Positions 45,940-60,714 of a stretch of 64,000 nucleotides of DNA are shown piece after piece (the stretch's first letter is position 1; every line of letters begins with the position of its first letter). The stretch comes from Porodaedalea pini (Eukaryota > Basidiomycota > Agaricomycetes > Hymenochaetales > Hymenochaetaceae), in NCBI GenBank assembly GCA_002794775.1, contig NBAY01000112.1:25313-89312 (forward strand). The letters run 5' to 3'. Under the pieces are notes generated by a model that did not search any database, had not been told where the DNA came from, and saw nothing but the letters and a program-made list of their open reading frames with translations. A program made the translations under genes and the position numbers.

Positions 45940-47331
45940 TTAAGGTTCCGGCTTCCCCTCGAATGCATCTGCAATAGCATAGAACGCAGGCTTTGGCTGC
46001 TTCTCCGCATTCCAAGGGAGGGGCTCTCCGTTAGGAATCCACGAGTGATCGTCCGAGACTCCCCAGACGCTCTACGAGGAATACGAAGGCGTTTAGGACA
46101 ACTCGTTCCAAGAGACGAAAAGCAATATGTACATACCACGCTCACGCAACGCTCCGTTTGCACGCACGCATTCACAACGGTCCAGTAGTCGCGTGCCTGC
46201 TGTGCCAGGGCACTAGCGTTCGCCGGCCCGTCCAGATTGATATCAAGTTCTGTGATGGCGACGTCCAGTCCGAGCGCAGCAAATCGCTGCAAGTTCTGAG
46301 CAAGGGTATCGGGTACCTGTCCAAGTGTGAAATGGCACTGAAATCCGATGGCGTCAACTGGGACACCATCTGCCAGGAATGAAGAGACGACGTTGTACAT
46401 TGTGTCGGACTTCGAGTTGATGCCCTCGGTTCCATAATCGTTAATGCTGAAAATTCAAGGGTGTCAATCATCAAGAATGTATAACAAAACAAGTAGACTA
46501 ACTAGAGCTTTGGCTGATTGTCAACGGCTCGAGCGTATGTGAGAGCCTTGGGCATCGCCTCTTCGCCAAACTTCTGCGTCCAGATGTTGTCCTTGAATGT
46601 CTCGTTCGGCGTATTATCTGAAATCATTTCGTTCTAGTCGAGCAAGTTAGTATCGATCGACAGGGAGTACCCCGATGTTATGGCTTGAGCGTACAATGAC
46701 ATCCCACGCATATAGCTTTCCACGGTAGTGATCCATAATAGTCGTTATGTGGTTTCGGAGAGCCCTATCGAGCTCCGTAGCAGTAAGTGTCTCATTGACC
46801 CACGGTGGAAGTTGGTTTCCCCTGCAAAGGTCAATCATGCATAAGCTCAAAGACGATTTAACAGATGTGTTATGTGTAGCCATACCATTCAAAATTGTGT
46901 CCACGGACCTTCGCGTTCACACTCTCCGCGAAGCGCACGATCTCGTCCGGCGCAGTGAAATTGAACACGTTCTGCTCCGGTTCGATGTTTTCCCATTTCA
47001 CTAAAGGACAGAGAGCTTGTTAGAACACCACGACTAGCTGATCCAAAAGGCTAGTTGGCGTACTTTCATTCTCGGGTGTGAAAATCGAGAACTTCAACAG
47101 CGCAGTTACCTTCCTGAATCTGACGAGATAAAGAGCAGCATTACTACGTACCTGGGTCGAAATTACTTTTGTATAGTTTGCATCGTGAAAAAGAAAGGTC
47201 GTGTTCGCTGCTGCACCGAAGAACCGAGGTACTGCCAAGTCGCGCAAGATGATATCTTGGGACGCTGCTGAAGAGCTAGTAGCACAAAAGAGTAGTAAAA
47301 CAAGTCCCGTAGCTGATAAAACTCCAGACAT
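45940..47331 (-). CDS. Endo-1,4-beta-xylanase, glycoside hydrolase family 10
   Basis: A secreted enzyme cutting the xylan backbone of hemicellulose. The ATG at 47329-47331 gives a signal peptide (LSATGLVLLLFCATSSSAAS). Several short introns separate the conserved GH10 motifs. They are FTPENEMKWENIEPEQ, with codon Met split by an intron, VRGHNFEW, and KLYAWDVI followed after an intron by NEMISDN (catalytic acid/base Glu). LYINDYGTEG, ITELDI (nucleophile Glu) and VWGVSDDHSWIP come later, and the frame ends EGKPEP. All key residues are visible, so it looks intact. No cellulose-binding module is present. It lies among other plant-polysaccharide genes in the right half of the window. Confidence 0.93.
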
Positions 47332-48199
47332 TGTTAGTGCGTCGCTGCTGGGAATTACTAGAGTGAGATGAAGACGGCGGCTCAGTTTGTGCTCTATTTA
47401 ACGGACGTCGCAGCTGGGCATGAATGTTCTCCCCCTCCATGGTGCCGGACATTAGACAGAGATGGAGAGAAGTTGTCGAATTTCAGACGAGGGTCAAGTG
47501 ATCATCAATAAAAGCAGTAAGAATAGCGCAGAACGGTATCTAGCACCAAGACCGATAGTAAAAGACATTTTCAGCAATTGTGCTCAACCAGACCCAACGA
47601 GACCCAGCAAACTGCAGGAATGATGCATATAGTGATGTGCTCATTCGTAGCTTGGATCTAGGAAGGTATGAAGGCGAGGCTGGCTCGTGAGGGTTGATAC
47701 AAGGCGACGCAAGCATAATCTGGGCCAGCGCCCAGTCTCATCATGCGTTCTCTAAGAGGCAGATCGTCCGAGGATACAGCGAAAGAGAATTTACTGTTGT
47801 TGCGTCAGAGGATTCAAACAGAGTTGAATGCTTCTCATACCCATTCCCTAGCAGAGCTCAATAGCCCAGAAGATTAAAGCAGAAACTTATTATTATACTA
47901 TAGCAGTATCAGTCGGGCCAAAGCTTTACAAGTAGAAGAGTACGAATCACAGGGATTGATAAGGTTGAGTCGTTCGAGTGATGGAAGCGAGTATACAAAA
48001 AACATTGGAAAACATTGGAAAGGTATATTCATCCGATATGAAGACAGTGTGTTCTAATGAGGTACAGAATTGAAAATGATACGTGCGGAGGATTGGTAAA
48101 AACAGTTGCGACAAGTACAAGACGGACAAGCATGATTCATAACAGAGCAACAAGAAAGAAATATATAGCATCAGGGAGCAATGAACAAAAGATCCAAAA
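47332..48199. other. Intergenic region between xylanase start and DUF6699-like gene end
   Basis: An 868-bp interval that must contain the xylanase promoter. A weak TATA-like TTAAATAG on the minus strand lies about 65 bp upstream of the xylanase ATG. Nothing else is recognised. Confidence 0.5.
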
Positions 48200-49500
48200 T
48201 CACATTCGCCCTCTCCCGGACTTGAGCTTCATCTCCCATGCTTCACCGACGCGTCGAATGCCCTCAAATACCCACCGCTCTCCAAGAAAATCGACGCGCT
48301 TGACGCCCTGCTCCGCGATCGCGCGATCGCCTCCGCACCTTGCAGCCCAGGCCGCATGGATCCGCTTGCGGTCCGCCTCGCTCACATCGTCGTTCCAGAA
48401 GTCGCGCTGGAACACCTGACGCGCGAGTTCCGTGTGCAGCGTATGGAGCAGGTGCGCGACGGTGATGACCTCACCCGGGCCGGCGGCAACGTGCACCGTC
48501 CACGGAAGCTTTGGGTGCACGAGCTTCATGCGTAGCGGCGGCGGATTCATTGCTCCCTCCTGCAGTTCGAGATAGGAGAGCGGGCGCTGGTCAGGGAGGA
48601 CGAGAAACGCTTCTGGGGGGCGACGGATGTCCCAGGAGCAGCCGGCGCCCTTCGCGTCGAGCGTCCAGTGGACAGACGGTCTACTCAGAAATGAGAAAGC
48701 TTTACAAAAGTAGAAGAGTTAGATTATGGAATGAATTCATAAGAGGGACAAAAAAAGATCATGAAGACGGAAGCAAACAGAACCAACTCACTGCCATCTT
48801 TCGAGCCCTTCCCAAGCGAGAAAAAGCGTGTCAGGGCGCCTGGCTTGGACATGCTAAAATCTCGCCGCCACTCTTCTGGTCTCTTGTATTGAGATCGAGG
48901 ACCCGATGCGAAACTATTCGAAACCGATGGAGAAGGACTCGACGCGCCAGATTGACCAAACGCTCCCCACGCTTCGGGTGGTCCCCATGGATCGTTCCCT
49001 CCCCACCCTCCGAGCGCCGGTGGCTCATCCTCTCCTTCCTCCGGGTCCTGCTGGTGCGTCCGCGGCGCAGGATACCACGGTGCGCTTTTCGGTGATGAGG
49101 CCATTGTCAGCGGAGGCGGCGACGAGTCAAATCCCCATGGCTGCATGAAACCTGGAGGTGGGCCGCCGAAAGCTCCTGGGGGGAGGCCCTGGTCGAACGC
49201 CGATGCGGGCATCGAGAACGGATCGGGCCCGGATGCAGGCGGTGCAAGCAGCCATGGGTTATTGTTCACAGACGGGGATCGCGACACTCCCCGACTGAGG
49301 GAACGCTGGACAGGTGCAGGAGTTGCATTCGGGCCGTATGGCTGCTGTTGTTGAGGGCGCGGCGTGCCTGCACCAAATCCACCGGGTATAACAGGCGCAG
49401 AGTCACCACCAGCTTGCCATGGTGTACCAACCGCAGTAGGAGAGGGAGGCCATCCGTTGAAATTGCCCGCGTTGACGAGCTGGGGCATGTCGTCGTACAT
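48200..49500 (-). CDS. DUF6699-like protein with disordered N-terminus
   Basis: Starts at MYDDMPQLVNAGNFNGWPPS (ATG 49498-49500). About 230 residues are Pro/Gly/Ser/Gln-rich and probably disordered. An intron of roughly 100 bp follows (donor after GGCTCGAAAGATGGCA; acceptor TTTTGTAAAG gives FSFLSRPSVHW in frame). The C-terminal domain reads VHWTLDAKGAGCSWDIRRPP, LPWTVHVAAGPGEVITVAHL, then helices with RDFW, and ends KSGRGRM. This pattern fits the fungal domain DUF6699, whose function is unknown. An additional upstream coding exon is possible: a good donor and acceptor exist between about 49510 and 49635. I would keep the downstream start until transcripts are seen. Confidence 0.75.
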
Positions 49501-49799
49501 GTCGACAAAAGGCACCTCGTGTTGAGGGGAAAAAATCAAAGCTCGATGGCGACGAAAGAAGAAGATGAGAGAAAGAGGAAAAAAGACGCGAGCACTGGTA
49601 GTCGTCAAGAGGCCATGAAGAAGGAAGCTCACCGCCGCCGTTAAACAAGGCGTCGCAGTTGCAAATCGGTGCTCGACGTTGCGCAAGGCGCGTCGATTTG
49701 CTTGCCCAATAAGGTAACATATGGTCAATCAGCCCCACATCCGGCTGCATATATCTTTTGTTACACAAAGCAGGCTGACAGCTCCAAGTATAATTAATA

Positions 49800-50452
49800 C
49801 AGTGTAATAGTACTCCTTGGGACACTGCACCATTTCTCCTTCATTTTTCAGTATTTTATTATGAAAAAAACTCAAGTAGATTCGCATGAATGATACCTAC
49901 ATTCCCTAGAAGTTTGAAGAAATTTGGATGGAAATTAAAATTAGGAGAGGTCAATAAGTAGTAAAAATGCGAAAAATTAGCTGATAGTCAATTCATAAAT
50001 TATAAAATTTATTTTTTCAATCACTCCTCTGAGCCAGTGAAGGACATATCCATTGAATATATATACTAAGGTGCATATGCATAAACTTTGGACACAAGTT
50101 TGCCTGCTTGTTGAATTATAGAAAGGCAGATAATTCAAATGAGTGGTTGAGTGTGACAACTGCTGCGTCGATCCACACATGTTCGTGTGCGTAGAACTTC
50201 TAGAAGCGCAGTATATGCACCCATGTGACACTGTCACTTGGTGTCCCAAGGAGTTGCTTTTTGTGACAATTGACTCTTTTCTTTCTTTCATCTATAACAT
50301 TTTAATTTGACCACCACAGAGCTCAAAATTTTGCTTCAAAATTGTACTATGTATCTAGTCTCCATTCATATTTTTTAAAGTGAAAAAAGTCATGTTTCTC
50401 AAGCTTCGGGGGCATAAGTTGAATTGGTGTCCCAAGGAGTACTATTACACTG
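49800..50452. mobile_element. Non-autonomous Tc1/mariner-type element (653 bp)
   Basis: Exact terminal inverted repeats begin CAGTGTAATAGTACTCC and match for about 28 bp at both ends. The element is flanked by TA on each side (49798-49799 and 50453-50454), the target duplication of Tc1/mariner superfamily transposons. There is no transposase frame, so it is a MITE-like passenger. An extra internal copy of the inner terminal sequence (GGTGTCCCAAGGAGT) lies at 50240-50254 in the orientation of the right end. Confidence 0.9.
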
Positions 50453-50456
50453 TATT

Positions 50457-50690
50457 GCCGTTGTTCGGATCAGTGCCGGCTCGGGTCGGCCGCGTTCAGT
50501 CTTGGCTCGGTTCAAGGGTCACGATTTTCTCCGACCCGCCAGCCCAAAATTGAGGGTCCCATCGGGTCCAGTACTAGAGGTACTACGGTAGAGCCGACCC
50601 GGACCCGGTTCGGGCTCGAAGCCCCAAAACTCATCTGACCCGAACCGACACGCGAAGAGTCGAGCCGTCCACCGAGGAGTCAACTCAATT
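50457..50690. repeat. GC-rich GACCCG/CGGGTC interspersed motifs
   Basis: Just beyond the element, about 230 bp are rich in short GACCC and GGGTC words in both orientations (CGGCTCGGGTCGG, ACCCGGACCCGGTTCGGG). It looks like a low-complexity or sub-terminal repeat of an unidentified element. No coding. Confidence 0.5.
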
Positions 50691-52027
50691 GAAGCACTGG
50701 AAGTTTATCATTATATCAATCAACTGACAGTAATAGCTACCGGCATCGCTGCAAATATAGTCTCACCGGACCACACTGCATAAATATTAATCCCGGCATA
50801 TTTGCATTCATTTCAAATCAGTACCTTATGCTCTTCTGTGATTAATATTGAAGCTATTAATGATGCAGTGAGAGCGGAACAAAGCGACCTATAAATAGTG
50901 AATCGCACTAATGTTCGTACCTCTAGACCATACAGAACTATTTCCAGCCCCCAGAAGATAGCAGTCTACAGGCGCTTAGAGTGAGCCGGTGTTGCCAACT
51001 TCTAGCTGATGCATGGGAACTGGAAAGGCAGAATTGGATGGCATAGAATGTGGAACTCAGCGTAAGGAATTTTGAGCTATCAGATTTCTGCTGGAAGAGA
51101 AGATCTGACGTTGGCCGACTCATCGATCTATACAAAGCTCTAATCTTGTCAGAATTAGTATTGAACAAAGGCCGTAGAAATAGCATCCAGGTCAGGCGCC
51201 CTCAACGATCAATATCTAGAACCTTTCACTTGATCTTCCACGGAGTCCATCTCCTTCGTCACTACCACTGTACCGGGAAGATAAAAATACTATGAGCCAA
51301 ATGTTGATTTAGACCTTGGGTAAAGACAGTGGAGAAACAGGTTGTGAGGATGCTTAATCATCCCGTTAGATCGATTTGTACTACAAACAGGACCTTTGTG
51401 ACTCGGAAGTCATGGGACCAAAAGAATCGGGTACAGACAGGTGGTAATAATGGTGGCCCTGAAGTTATTTCGGAGGCGAGGTCATTAATATTGGTCAATG
51501 CATTCTGCGAGATGTGATGCAGGACGCGGGCGCGCAATGGAGAACTTGGCAAGCGCGGTTTTCGGTCCGTGACCACGGAGTGCACCATGTGCTTGCGATA
51601 AGTCACACACTGCCGGCCGCAACGGCGGCGATAGTGACTTCCGAAAGCGACACGGCGGTAAGGGTGCCCGTCTTTCCCACCAGTACTGAAACCTGTCTCA
51701 GAGACATGTACAGCGTCTCAGTCAAGCGGTCGGATTGTCTTCCGCCTTCCTCGCTTTCTCGCGCCGGTCCTAGGCCTGCTCGCTGCACACGATGTACATA
51801 GACGGACTCAGCGGCCAGAAGGTGTGCGGCGGAAGAACGGATGACTAGCTCGGTCTGACGGACGGCTGAAAGTGGGGCGGGCTCTCTCGGCTGACACCAT
51901 CATGTCGGCTCTGGAACCCATGCTCCCGGAACACATACTTAAGAAGCATCTGAGCACAAGTCAGTACCCTGTTTCAAACTCCCACATCCTCTTCGTCTTC
52001 CTAGATTTCTTGAACATTGGAACGAAG
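50691..52027. other. 1.3-kb interval without recognisable gene
   Basis: Only short frames without recognisable features. The last several hundred bases would be the promoter of the hexose transporter. Confidence 0.5.
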
Positions 52028-54125
52028 ATGGCGTTCACTCATGGCAGTAGCAGGGCCCATGGCAGCAGTGGCTTCACGATACATGGCTTGCCCATCAGTA
52101 TATTCGCCATCCTCCTCGCCCTCCTTGCCTCGATGGGAGGCTTCATCTTTGGCTACGACACAGGCCAAATCTCTGGTAAATGCGTCTCGTATTGTCTATC
52201 CATATTCTATTGCTGAAAATTCGTACAGACATCTTGCTCATGGAAGATTTCAAGCGGCGTTTCGCTCAGTGCAATGACGGGACATGCAAGTTCAGCAACG
52301 TCCGAAGTGGTTTAATTGTCGCTCTGCTCAGTATTGGCACGCTCTTTGGCGCTCTCCTTGGTGCTCCGTGAGTCTTGCTTCCTGTATATGCTAGCAGTTT
52401 TGCCTATAGCTTTACAGAGTTGCCGATTTTTTCGGTCGGCGCAATGCAATGTCCATGGAATGTGGTATATTCATCATCGGTGTAATCATCCAGATTGCCA
52501 CCTTCAACGCTTGGTATCAGTTTGCCATAGGACGACTCGTCGCTGGTTTTGGTGTCGGAGCGCTTTCTGCGGCTGTGCCGATGTACCAGGCCGAGACAGC
52601 GCCTCCACAGATCCGCGGGACTCTCACGGGCACATACCAGCTCTTCATCACCTTCGGCATTCTCATCGCATACTGCATCTCTATCGGCACGCGTTCGATG
52701 GGTAACTCCGGCTCATGGCGTACTGTTGTCGGCATCGGCATCGTCTGGGCGCTTGTACTCGGAATTGGCATTCGCTTCATGCCCGAGTCTCCGCGTTGGG
52801 ATACCCGTCACGGTCGTACAGACGATGCACGCCGCGCCATCGCGAAAGTGCGCGCCTTGCCCGTAGACCATCCAATCGTCGAGGCAGAGCTCGAGGAGAT
52901 CATCGACAGCATTGAGATCGAGGAGGGCGTGGACAGAGAGCGCATCGCCAAAGGCAACGTCCCAGGGAAGAAGGCGGTAACATCCAACTGGACGACGGGC
53001 TGGCTTAATTGCTTCGTTGGATACCGTGCGGGTTCGTCACGCATCGGTTACCGTACTCTCCTTGGTATGAGTCTCCAGAGTTTGCAGCAACTCACTGGCG
53101 CAAACTACTTGTGCGCTTCTTCCCATCAGTCCTTTTCTTTATTATGCTAAGTCTTTTGCAGCTTTTACTACGGCGCAACGATCTTCCAGTCAGTCGGTAT
53201 ATCTGACTCGTACGTCACTCAGATCATCCTCGGTGCGGTTAACTTCGTCTGTACATTCCTCGGTCTGTACGTCATGGAGCGTTTTGGGCGTCGCGTTCCG
53301 CTCATAATCGGTGGGATATGGCAGAGTGCATGGCTCTTCGTCTTTGCCGCTGCTGGTACCGCGAAGGATCCGACGGAGAACAAAAGTATTGGAAAACTTA
53401 TGATCGTCTCCGCGTGTTTATTCATTCTTGGCTATGCTTCAACCTGGGCGCGTCAGTACCCTGTTTCTCATTCTTCAATCGCAGATCTGTACTGAGTATG
53501 TCTGATATTTACAGCGGGTATCTGGATCCTTATCGGTGAGACTTTCCCTACATCGTCGCGTGCAAAGCAGGGTGCACTTTCGACCGCTGCGAACTGGCTC
53601 TGGGTACGCTGTTGCTCTTTTATATCTTATCTAGCACTATCTTGCTCATCCCATTTTCATTTAAGAACTTCCTCCTCGCTTTCTTCACACCTTTCATCGT
53701 TTCCGCGATCCAGTTCCGTTATGGGTTCGTCTTCGCCTCGTGTAACCTGCTGGGCGCTGTTGTCGTCTATCTCTTCCTGTACGAGTCCTCTGGCATGTCC
53801 CTCGAGAACGTCGATCTCGTACGTTCTGCTCCTTCATTCTCCCCTGTATTCTTCCTAACGCCCTCGACGTGAATAGATGTATCGTGATGCGTCTGCGAAG
53901 CCATGGACCTCCCGCCGCTGGGCTCCACCGGGGTATGCCTCGCGTGCGGAAGTTGAGGCGGAGGTGTCGAAGCCACGGCACGCGTCTTACAACGAGAAAG
54001 ACGCGGAGAAGCAGACGCCAGGTTCGGGCCCGAGCCAGCGCGGCCATGGGAATGGCAACGCCGGGATGGGCGCGAGCGCTCTTGGTGCCGAGGAGGAGGC
54101 GCGCAACGAGAAGATCGCGCACTGA
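52028..54125 (+). CDS. Hexose/glucose transporter, major facilitator superfamily
   Basis: A twelve-span plasma-membrane sugar porter split by seven or so short introns. The ATG at 52028 leads to MAFTHGSSRAHG. Family signatures appear in order: FGYDTGQISD (split by the first intron) then ILLMEDF, GRRNAMSMECG, GRLVAGFGVGALSAAVPMYQ, PPQIRGTLTG, MPESPRW in the central loop, LQQLTGANYFYYG, ERFGRRVPLIIGG, and GETFPTSSRAKQGAL. The cytosolic tail of about 80 residues is Gly/Ala/Glu-rich and too short for the long signalling tail of Snf3/Rgt2-type sensors. Transport of glucose or a related hexose is most likely. It lies near xylanase and rhamnogalacturonase genes, consistent with uptake of sugars released from plant walls. 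Confidence 0.93.
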
Positions 54126-54616
54126 CGGAATCGCTCAGTGGTTGTGATTCTGTGCCGTTCTGTTCTCGTGTCTCGCGCTTTGGGTTTGCAAGGAACTGAA
54201 GAAGCAAAAAGTCAAGGTAAAGGAGAAGATTGTATAAGAGACTAGCATTCCTTGCACGCTGTATCAATAGAAGTCGTCATCGACACTCACAGCTCTATTA
54301 TCCACGTACAGCTGGGTCTCCGTGCCTTTGTTTATTTCTCCGTCTTTTTAATCCGAACACCTCACCTCTATTTCACGTATCACCATCTACCACCCCCTTT
54401 TAGTCCGATACTCCTTTTTGATTCTCATCTTCCCGGTTGTTAGTACGCGTGTAATGCCCTAATATTTGTCGTTCTTTTCAACGGTGTCATGTATTAATGG
54501 TTTTCTTACCTATCCCTATTTTTAGTGGGATCGGTAATTTATCATCTCAGTTAATTGCAAGCCAAAAGTATCCGGGAGTGAAGAACCCTCGAAGGTGTTG
54601 TTTGGGTGTGATTTTA

Positions 54617-55107
54617 CAGCGTATCCGAAAAATGATGACACTCGCGACTTCTCACGATTTTTCTAAATTTCCTCATAAAGTAAATCCGAAAGCCTCCCTT
54701 CCCAAAGCAGTGATGAGTGCATTATACCGGAGCAACCGGACTCCAAGCTCACCACCCCTCTTTCTTTTAAAGTGAGAATCTTAAGTGGAAAAACATGATA
54801 GAGGGTGGTACTAGCCGTCTGTAAATGAGGTACCTGGTCTTTTGGTAGAGCCGCAATTTAGTCTGAGCCGGAGAGTCAGATGTGTTCTTCCTCCTCTTTT
54901 CTCATGCTTTGGACAGGCTAAGTCCCAAAATCATTTATATAACAAAGAGTAAAGCATTTCTAGAATTGAGAAAGGAAGAGGAGCTTGCGTGCACTTCACT
55001 CAAGACTCGGCTGGTTAGCTCAGCCACATTGGGAAGGTACTACTTTATGGGGTAATTCATAAAATCGCGCGAAAAGTTGCGAGTGTCATCATTTTACCGA
55101 TACACTG
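54617..55107. mobile_element. Second non-autonomous Tc1/mariner-type element (491 bp)
   Basis: Long imperfect terminal inverted repeats of about 65 bp start CAGCGTATCCG on the left and, read inwards, CAGTGTATCGG on the right. Both continue into ATGATGACACTCGC. TA flanks each end (54615-54616 and 55108-55109). The termini share the CAGTGTA start with the element at 49800 but the inner sequence differs, so it is a separate family. No transposase is encoded. It sits between the hexose transporter and the mannosidase. Confidence 0.8.
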
Positions 55108-55702
55108 TAACGTATTAATCTTGGTAACACGTTCATTTGGAATATATACCTTTTTTAAGAAGAATTTCTGTCATCAATCCTATGAAATGTTACTTTAAAA
55201 AGGAATAAATCTAAGCAAACGGCTTGCTGCGTATTAATATTACGCAGTAAAATTCATCCAAACGGTAATAAAAATAGCGTGAGAAGTTGGCGCCCCATAG
55301 TGCTGCGGTCGCGCCGACAGAGATCACTTTGAAATCAACTTGCATGCTAGACTACTCCTTGTCCTCGACGCAGCGACCACACAGCCTCTTCATCATTCTT
55401 GTGACGAGCTCTGCATCCTTCCCACCCTTTTCCACGACGGCAAGCCACTTTGTCTCCTCCAGTTGGACGTACGACATTCCGCTGGGTTAGAAGTAAAGTT
55501 GACTCTTAGAGGTATGCCTATCTGCTCGCGTTTGCTTTTATTGCCTTTGTTGACGAGGTGGTAGTTCTTGTTAAATGCACGCAGTCGGTGCATTTCACTA
55601 AGTTAAACTCCGTTCGTATTCCGGTCCGATCTCTGACGACTGGGGACGATGCTCCCCTTCCACTCGCAAACCAAGCATCACATTCTCCTCGAGCCTGACT
55701 CC

Positions 55703-57959
<2,257 letters not shown>

Positions 57960-58338
57960 AGCTGACGCTTATTCCGTCCTGCATAAGTACACACATATTT
58001 AGACTTATTTGTGACCTGTGGTCTGCAAAGCTTTTGCTCTCTTTGCATATCATATATTATTGACAGACTACACGCTGCTACCATGTCTCCTTGTTTTTAT
58101 GTCTAGACCGTTCGGACACGTATAAAATGCTTTCAATATCTTTTTCGAACCGTCACCCCTGAAACTTATAAGTAGAGCGTAACGGCCGTGTGATAAGTTA
58201 CATGGCACTTCAGAAATCAAGAGTCTTTTGCGAGTGGGGATATTTGTGGCAAGCCTGGGTAGAAGGTCGAAGGAATGGTCCTGGCAAATAAAGGAAGCGT
58301 CAGCTAACGAGAACGAGACAATAAAGTGTGTCTGCAGC

Positions 58339-60028
58339 TCACGGAATAGGAATTGACGAGTCTGTGGCAAAGCCATCAGAAAGGTCGCCGTCGAGGCTCG
58401 GCGGATCGGTATACCCAGCCGGCTCACTGATAGTCGTTGTGACGGCCGCATAGCTAGTCACATCGCCAGACTCGAGGCACGAGCCTGTACCGAACGCGCT
58501 CCTGCACTTGTTCGTTGCCTCGTCCGTCTCAGACCAGAGATTGACGTTGTCGAGCGTGATGTCCGAGCAGGGCGCGCCGTCGGCGCAGAGGATCTGGATC
58601 GGCGACCGCTGTACGCCGTCGACAACCGCGCCATCCCAGTCCTGCGTGTCCAACCGTAAATCAATGAATCGACGTATGCATGGAAACAAGGAAAGACATA
58701 CCTGAAACGTGATGTTGCTTAGCTGGACACCGTCGCCGTCCGCCGTTGTCTCACTGGACCAGTACTGGTCGATATCAAGCCCGTACGCCGTGCCTCGTGC
58801 GATGAAGTTCTGGAACAGCACGTTGCGCACGTAGCCGGAGCCACCATTTGACTTGATCATGAAGATCTGGTTCCCGCCGTTCGTGTATACATTCCGGTAC
58901 AGCACGTCCTCGATGGCCGTTCCCACTGCTAGTGAGCCGATCGCACTGCCGCCTGATTGATTACCTGAAAAGGTCGGAAGATGAGGAAGATGTACATCCA
59001 TGACGTATTGGTAGACTTACACCAGACCTGCTCGACCAGGATGTTGTTCGCGGGCGACTTGACGGTAACACATTCGTCGCGGTTCGTCACTTCAACATCG
59101 TGGATCCAGTAATTTGACCCTTTACACATGAAAGGAGACGGACGGATAAGTAAAAAGGAATTACGGGCAAAGCTGGATAGGCCCGTACCCCAGACGTCTA
59201 CACCGTCGCTTCCTCCGAGGTTTGCCCCGCGGATGGCCATGTTATAGACTTCTCCATTAGAGCCGTCTTGAATGACAAGATGGAACTCGGGAGCTAGAAA
59301 ATACATGTAGGGCTTACGACTATGAGCAGCTATGATTAGTCACTTACAATCTACCAGAATAAGGTCGTGCAGAGACCAGTTGTTGGAGGTCACCATGCGG
59401 ATAAGACGAGGCCTACGCAATTAAACACGTGTTAGTATAGTATTCCGTAAAAGTGAACGGTCCGAAAAGTTGACCCAGCGTTGCGACATTCAAAGCCATT
59501 CCCTTGAATCGCACCTGCGCTATTGCTCGAAAAGAATTCGAAGTCATCCGCGTCCTCGATAGCTATCATGTTTCCCGTGGTCGTGCCTACAAAGACAAGA
59601 CTTCGATACCTAGCGTTCAAGAAAAACTACAAAATACGCGCACTCGTTCTCGTGATAATGCCATCCAGCTGGAAGGCCCATTTTGTGCCGCCACTTAAGG
59701 TCTGCCATGTCTGCATATCATAGCTCCCTTCAGGAACATACAGTGTCGATCCAGAGTTCGTCGACACGCATTCAGTAAAGGCGCTACCGATCGCAGGTCC
59801 AATGTCCTATATCAGAGTAGGGTCAGTAGCTGCTCCGCTCCGCAGGACAAACGGAACTAATCTGACGCTGGAGCCAATTTCTCCTCCGTAGTCGAGAACA
59901 TTGCAGATCGTTGTCTGCTTATCCGCGAGCGATGTCGTAGGGCCGACGCTTCCAGACAGCTGCGCGAGAGCGCTGGATGACGCAAGCACGGCGAAGAGGA
60001 GCCTGAATTGAGAAAGACCAAAAGCCAT
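58339..60028 (-). CDS. Rhamnogalacturonase (endo-rhamnogalacturonan hydrolase), GH28
   Basis: A secreted pectinase acting on the rhamnogalacturonan I backbone. The ATG at 60026-60028 gives a signal peptide ([19 protein letters not shown]). About seven introns separate beta-helix segments: [99 protein letters not shown] and DIDQYWSS. The C-terminus ends DSSIPIP. The DECVTVKSP and GGSAIGSL patterns favour rhamnogalacturonases over polygalacturonases, which carry the NTDG/DD/GHG set. One intron has a clear CTAAC branch point. Its end is convergent with the mannosidase, 379 bp away. Confidence 0.92.
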
Positions 60029-60640
60029 TGTCACCCAAAGGACGCGGTTGAAACTCGTCCGTTCTCCATATTCATCGTCGTTCTTATATGCTCTCCGTCG
60101 GCGATATTTCGCACTTGCGAAAATAGTCTTGTTAATCCTTGATCATACTCATATCAGACGACGTGTTCCTGACGTCCCGGGCGAAGTAAGGCTTTGCGAT
60201 CTCCACTTAACATGAATGTGTTTGTTGGCGCAAATGACCTCAGAGAACAGAAAAGATCGGGTTCTGGAATTCGTATTGTGGTCAACGGGTCACGAGTGAG
60301 TGCAGAAGGCAGCAAAACCCCGACGTACATATGGTACCAGTTCCCAGTCTACTTGGGCTCCAACGCCAGGCTCGAAACCAATATTGTCATTAATATGTTG
60401 GCAACCAGCTTTGCCGCGTACAAACTTCTTTCATTGAGCTATCGTCATGATCTTGTAGAATTCAGCCGAAGAACGACGGTGACCCGCACAGACGGGCCGC
60501 TGTACAAAAGTAACGGCCCGCTGAAGAGGATATTGGACTTCGTTATCTTAATATCTTAATCCTTATTATTAAACGCAACCCCCTACTTTCGACACAGCCC
60601 CATGCTGACTAAATTCGGACTTTCAATGTTTTTGATGCTT
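60029..60640. other. Rhamnogalacturonase upstream region with an unassigned small frame
   Basis: Holds the presumed promoter of the GH28 gene. A plus-strand frame from ATG 60212 to 60559 encodes about 115 residues without recognised features. It may be chance, since the sequence here is still CpG-containing and of average composition. Beyond about 60640 transposon-like AT-rich DNA begins. Confidence 0.4.
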
Positions 60641-60714
60641 CTTTTTTCCTTCTTTAGTGGTCACACACATGCTCCTGCTCCGGCCAGCTCCGAAAAATTT
60701 GATGGCTCAAAGCG

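Noticed and set aside
55005..55060. tRNA-like start GGCTGGTTAGCTCAG
   Set aside because: It lies inside the second TA-flanked element and has no matching B box or acceptor stem downstream.
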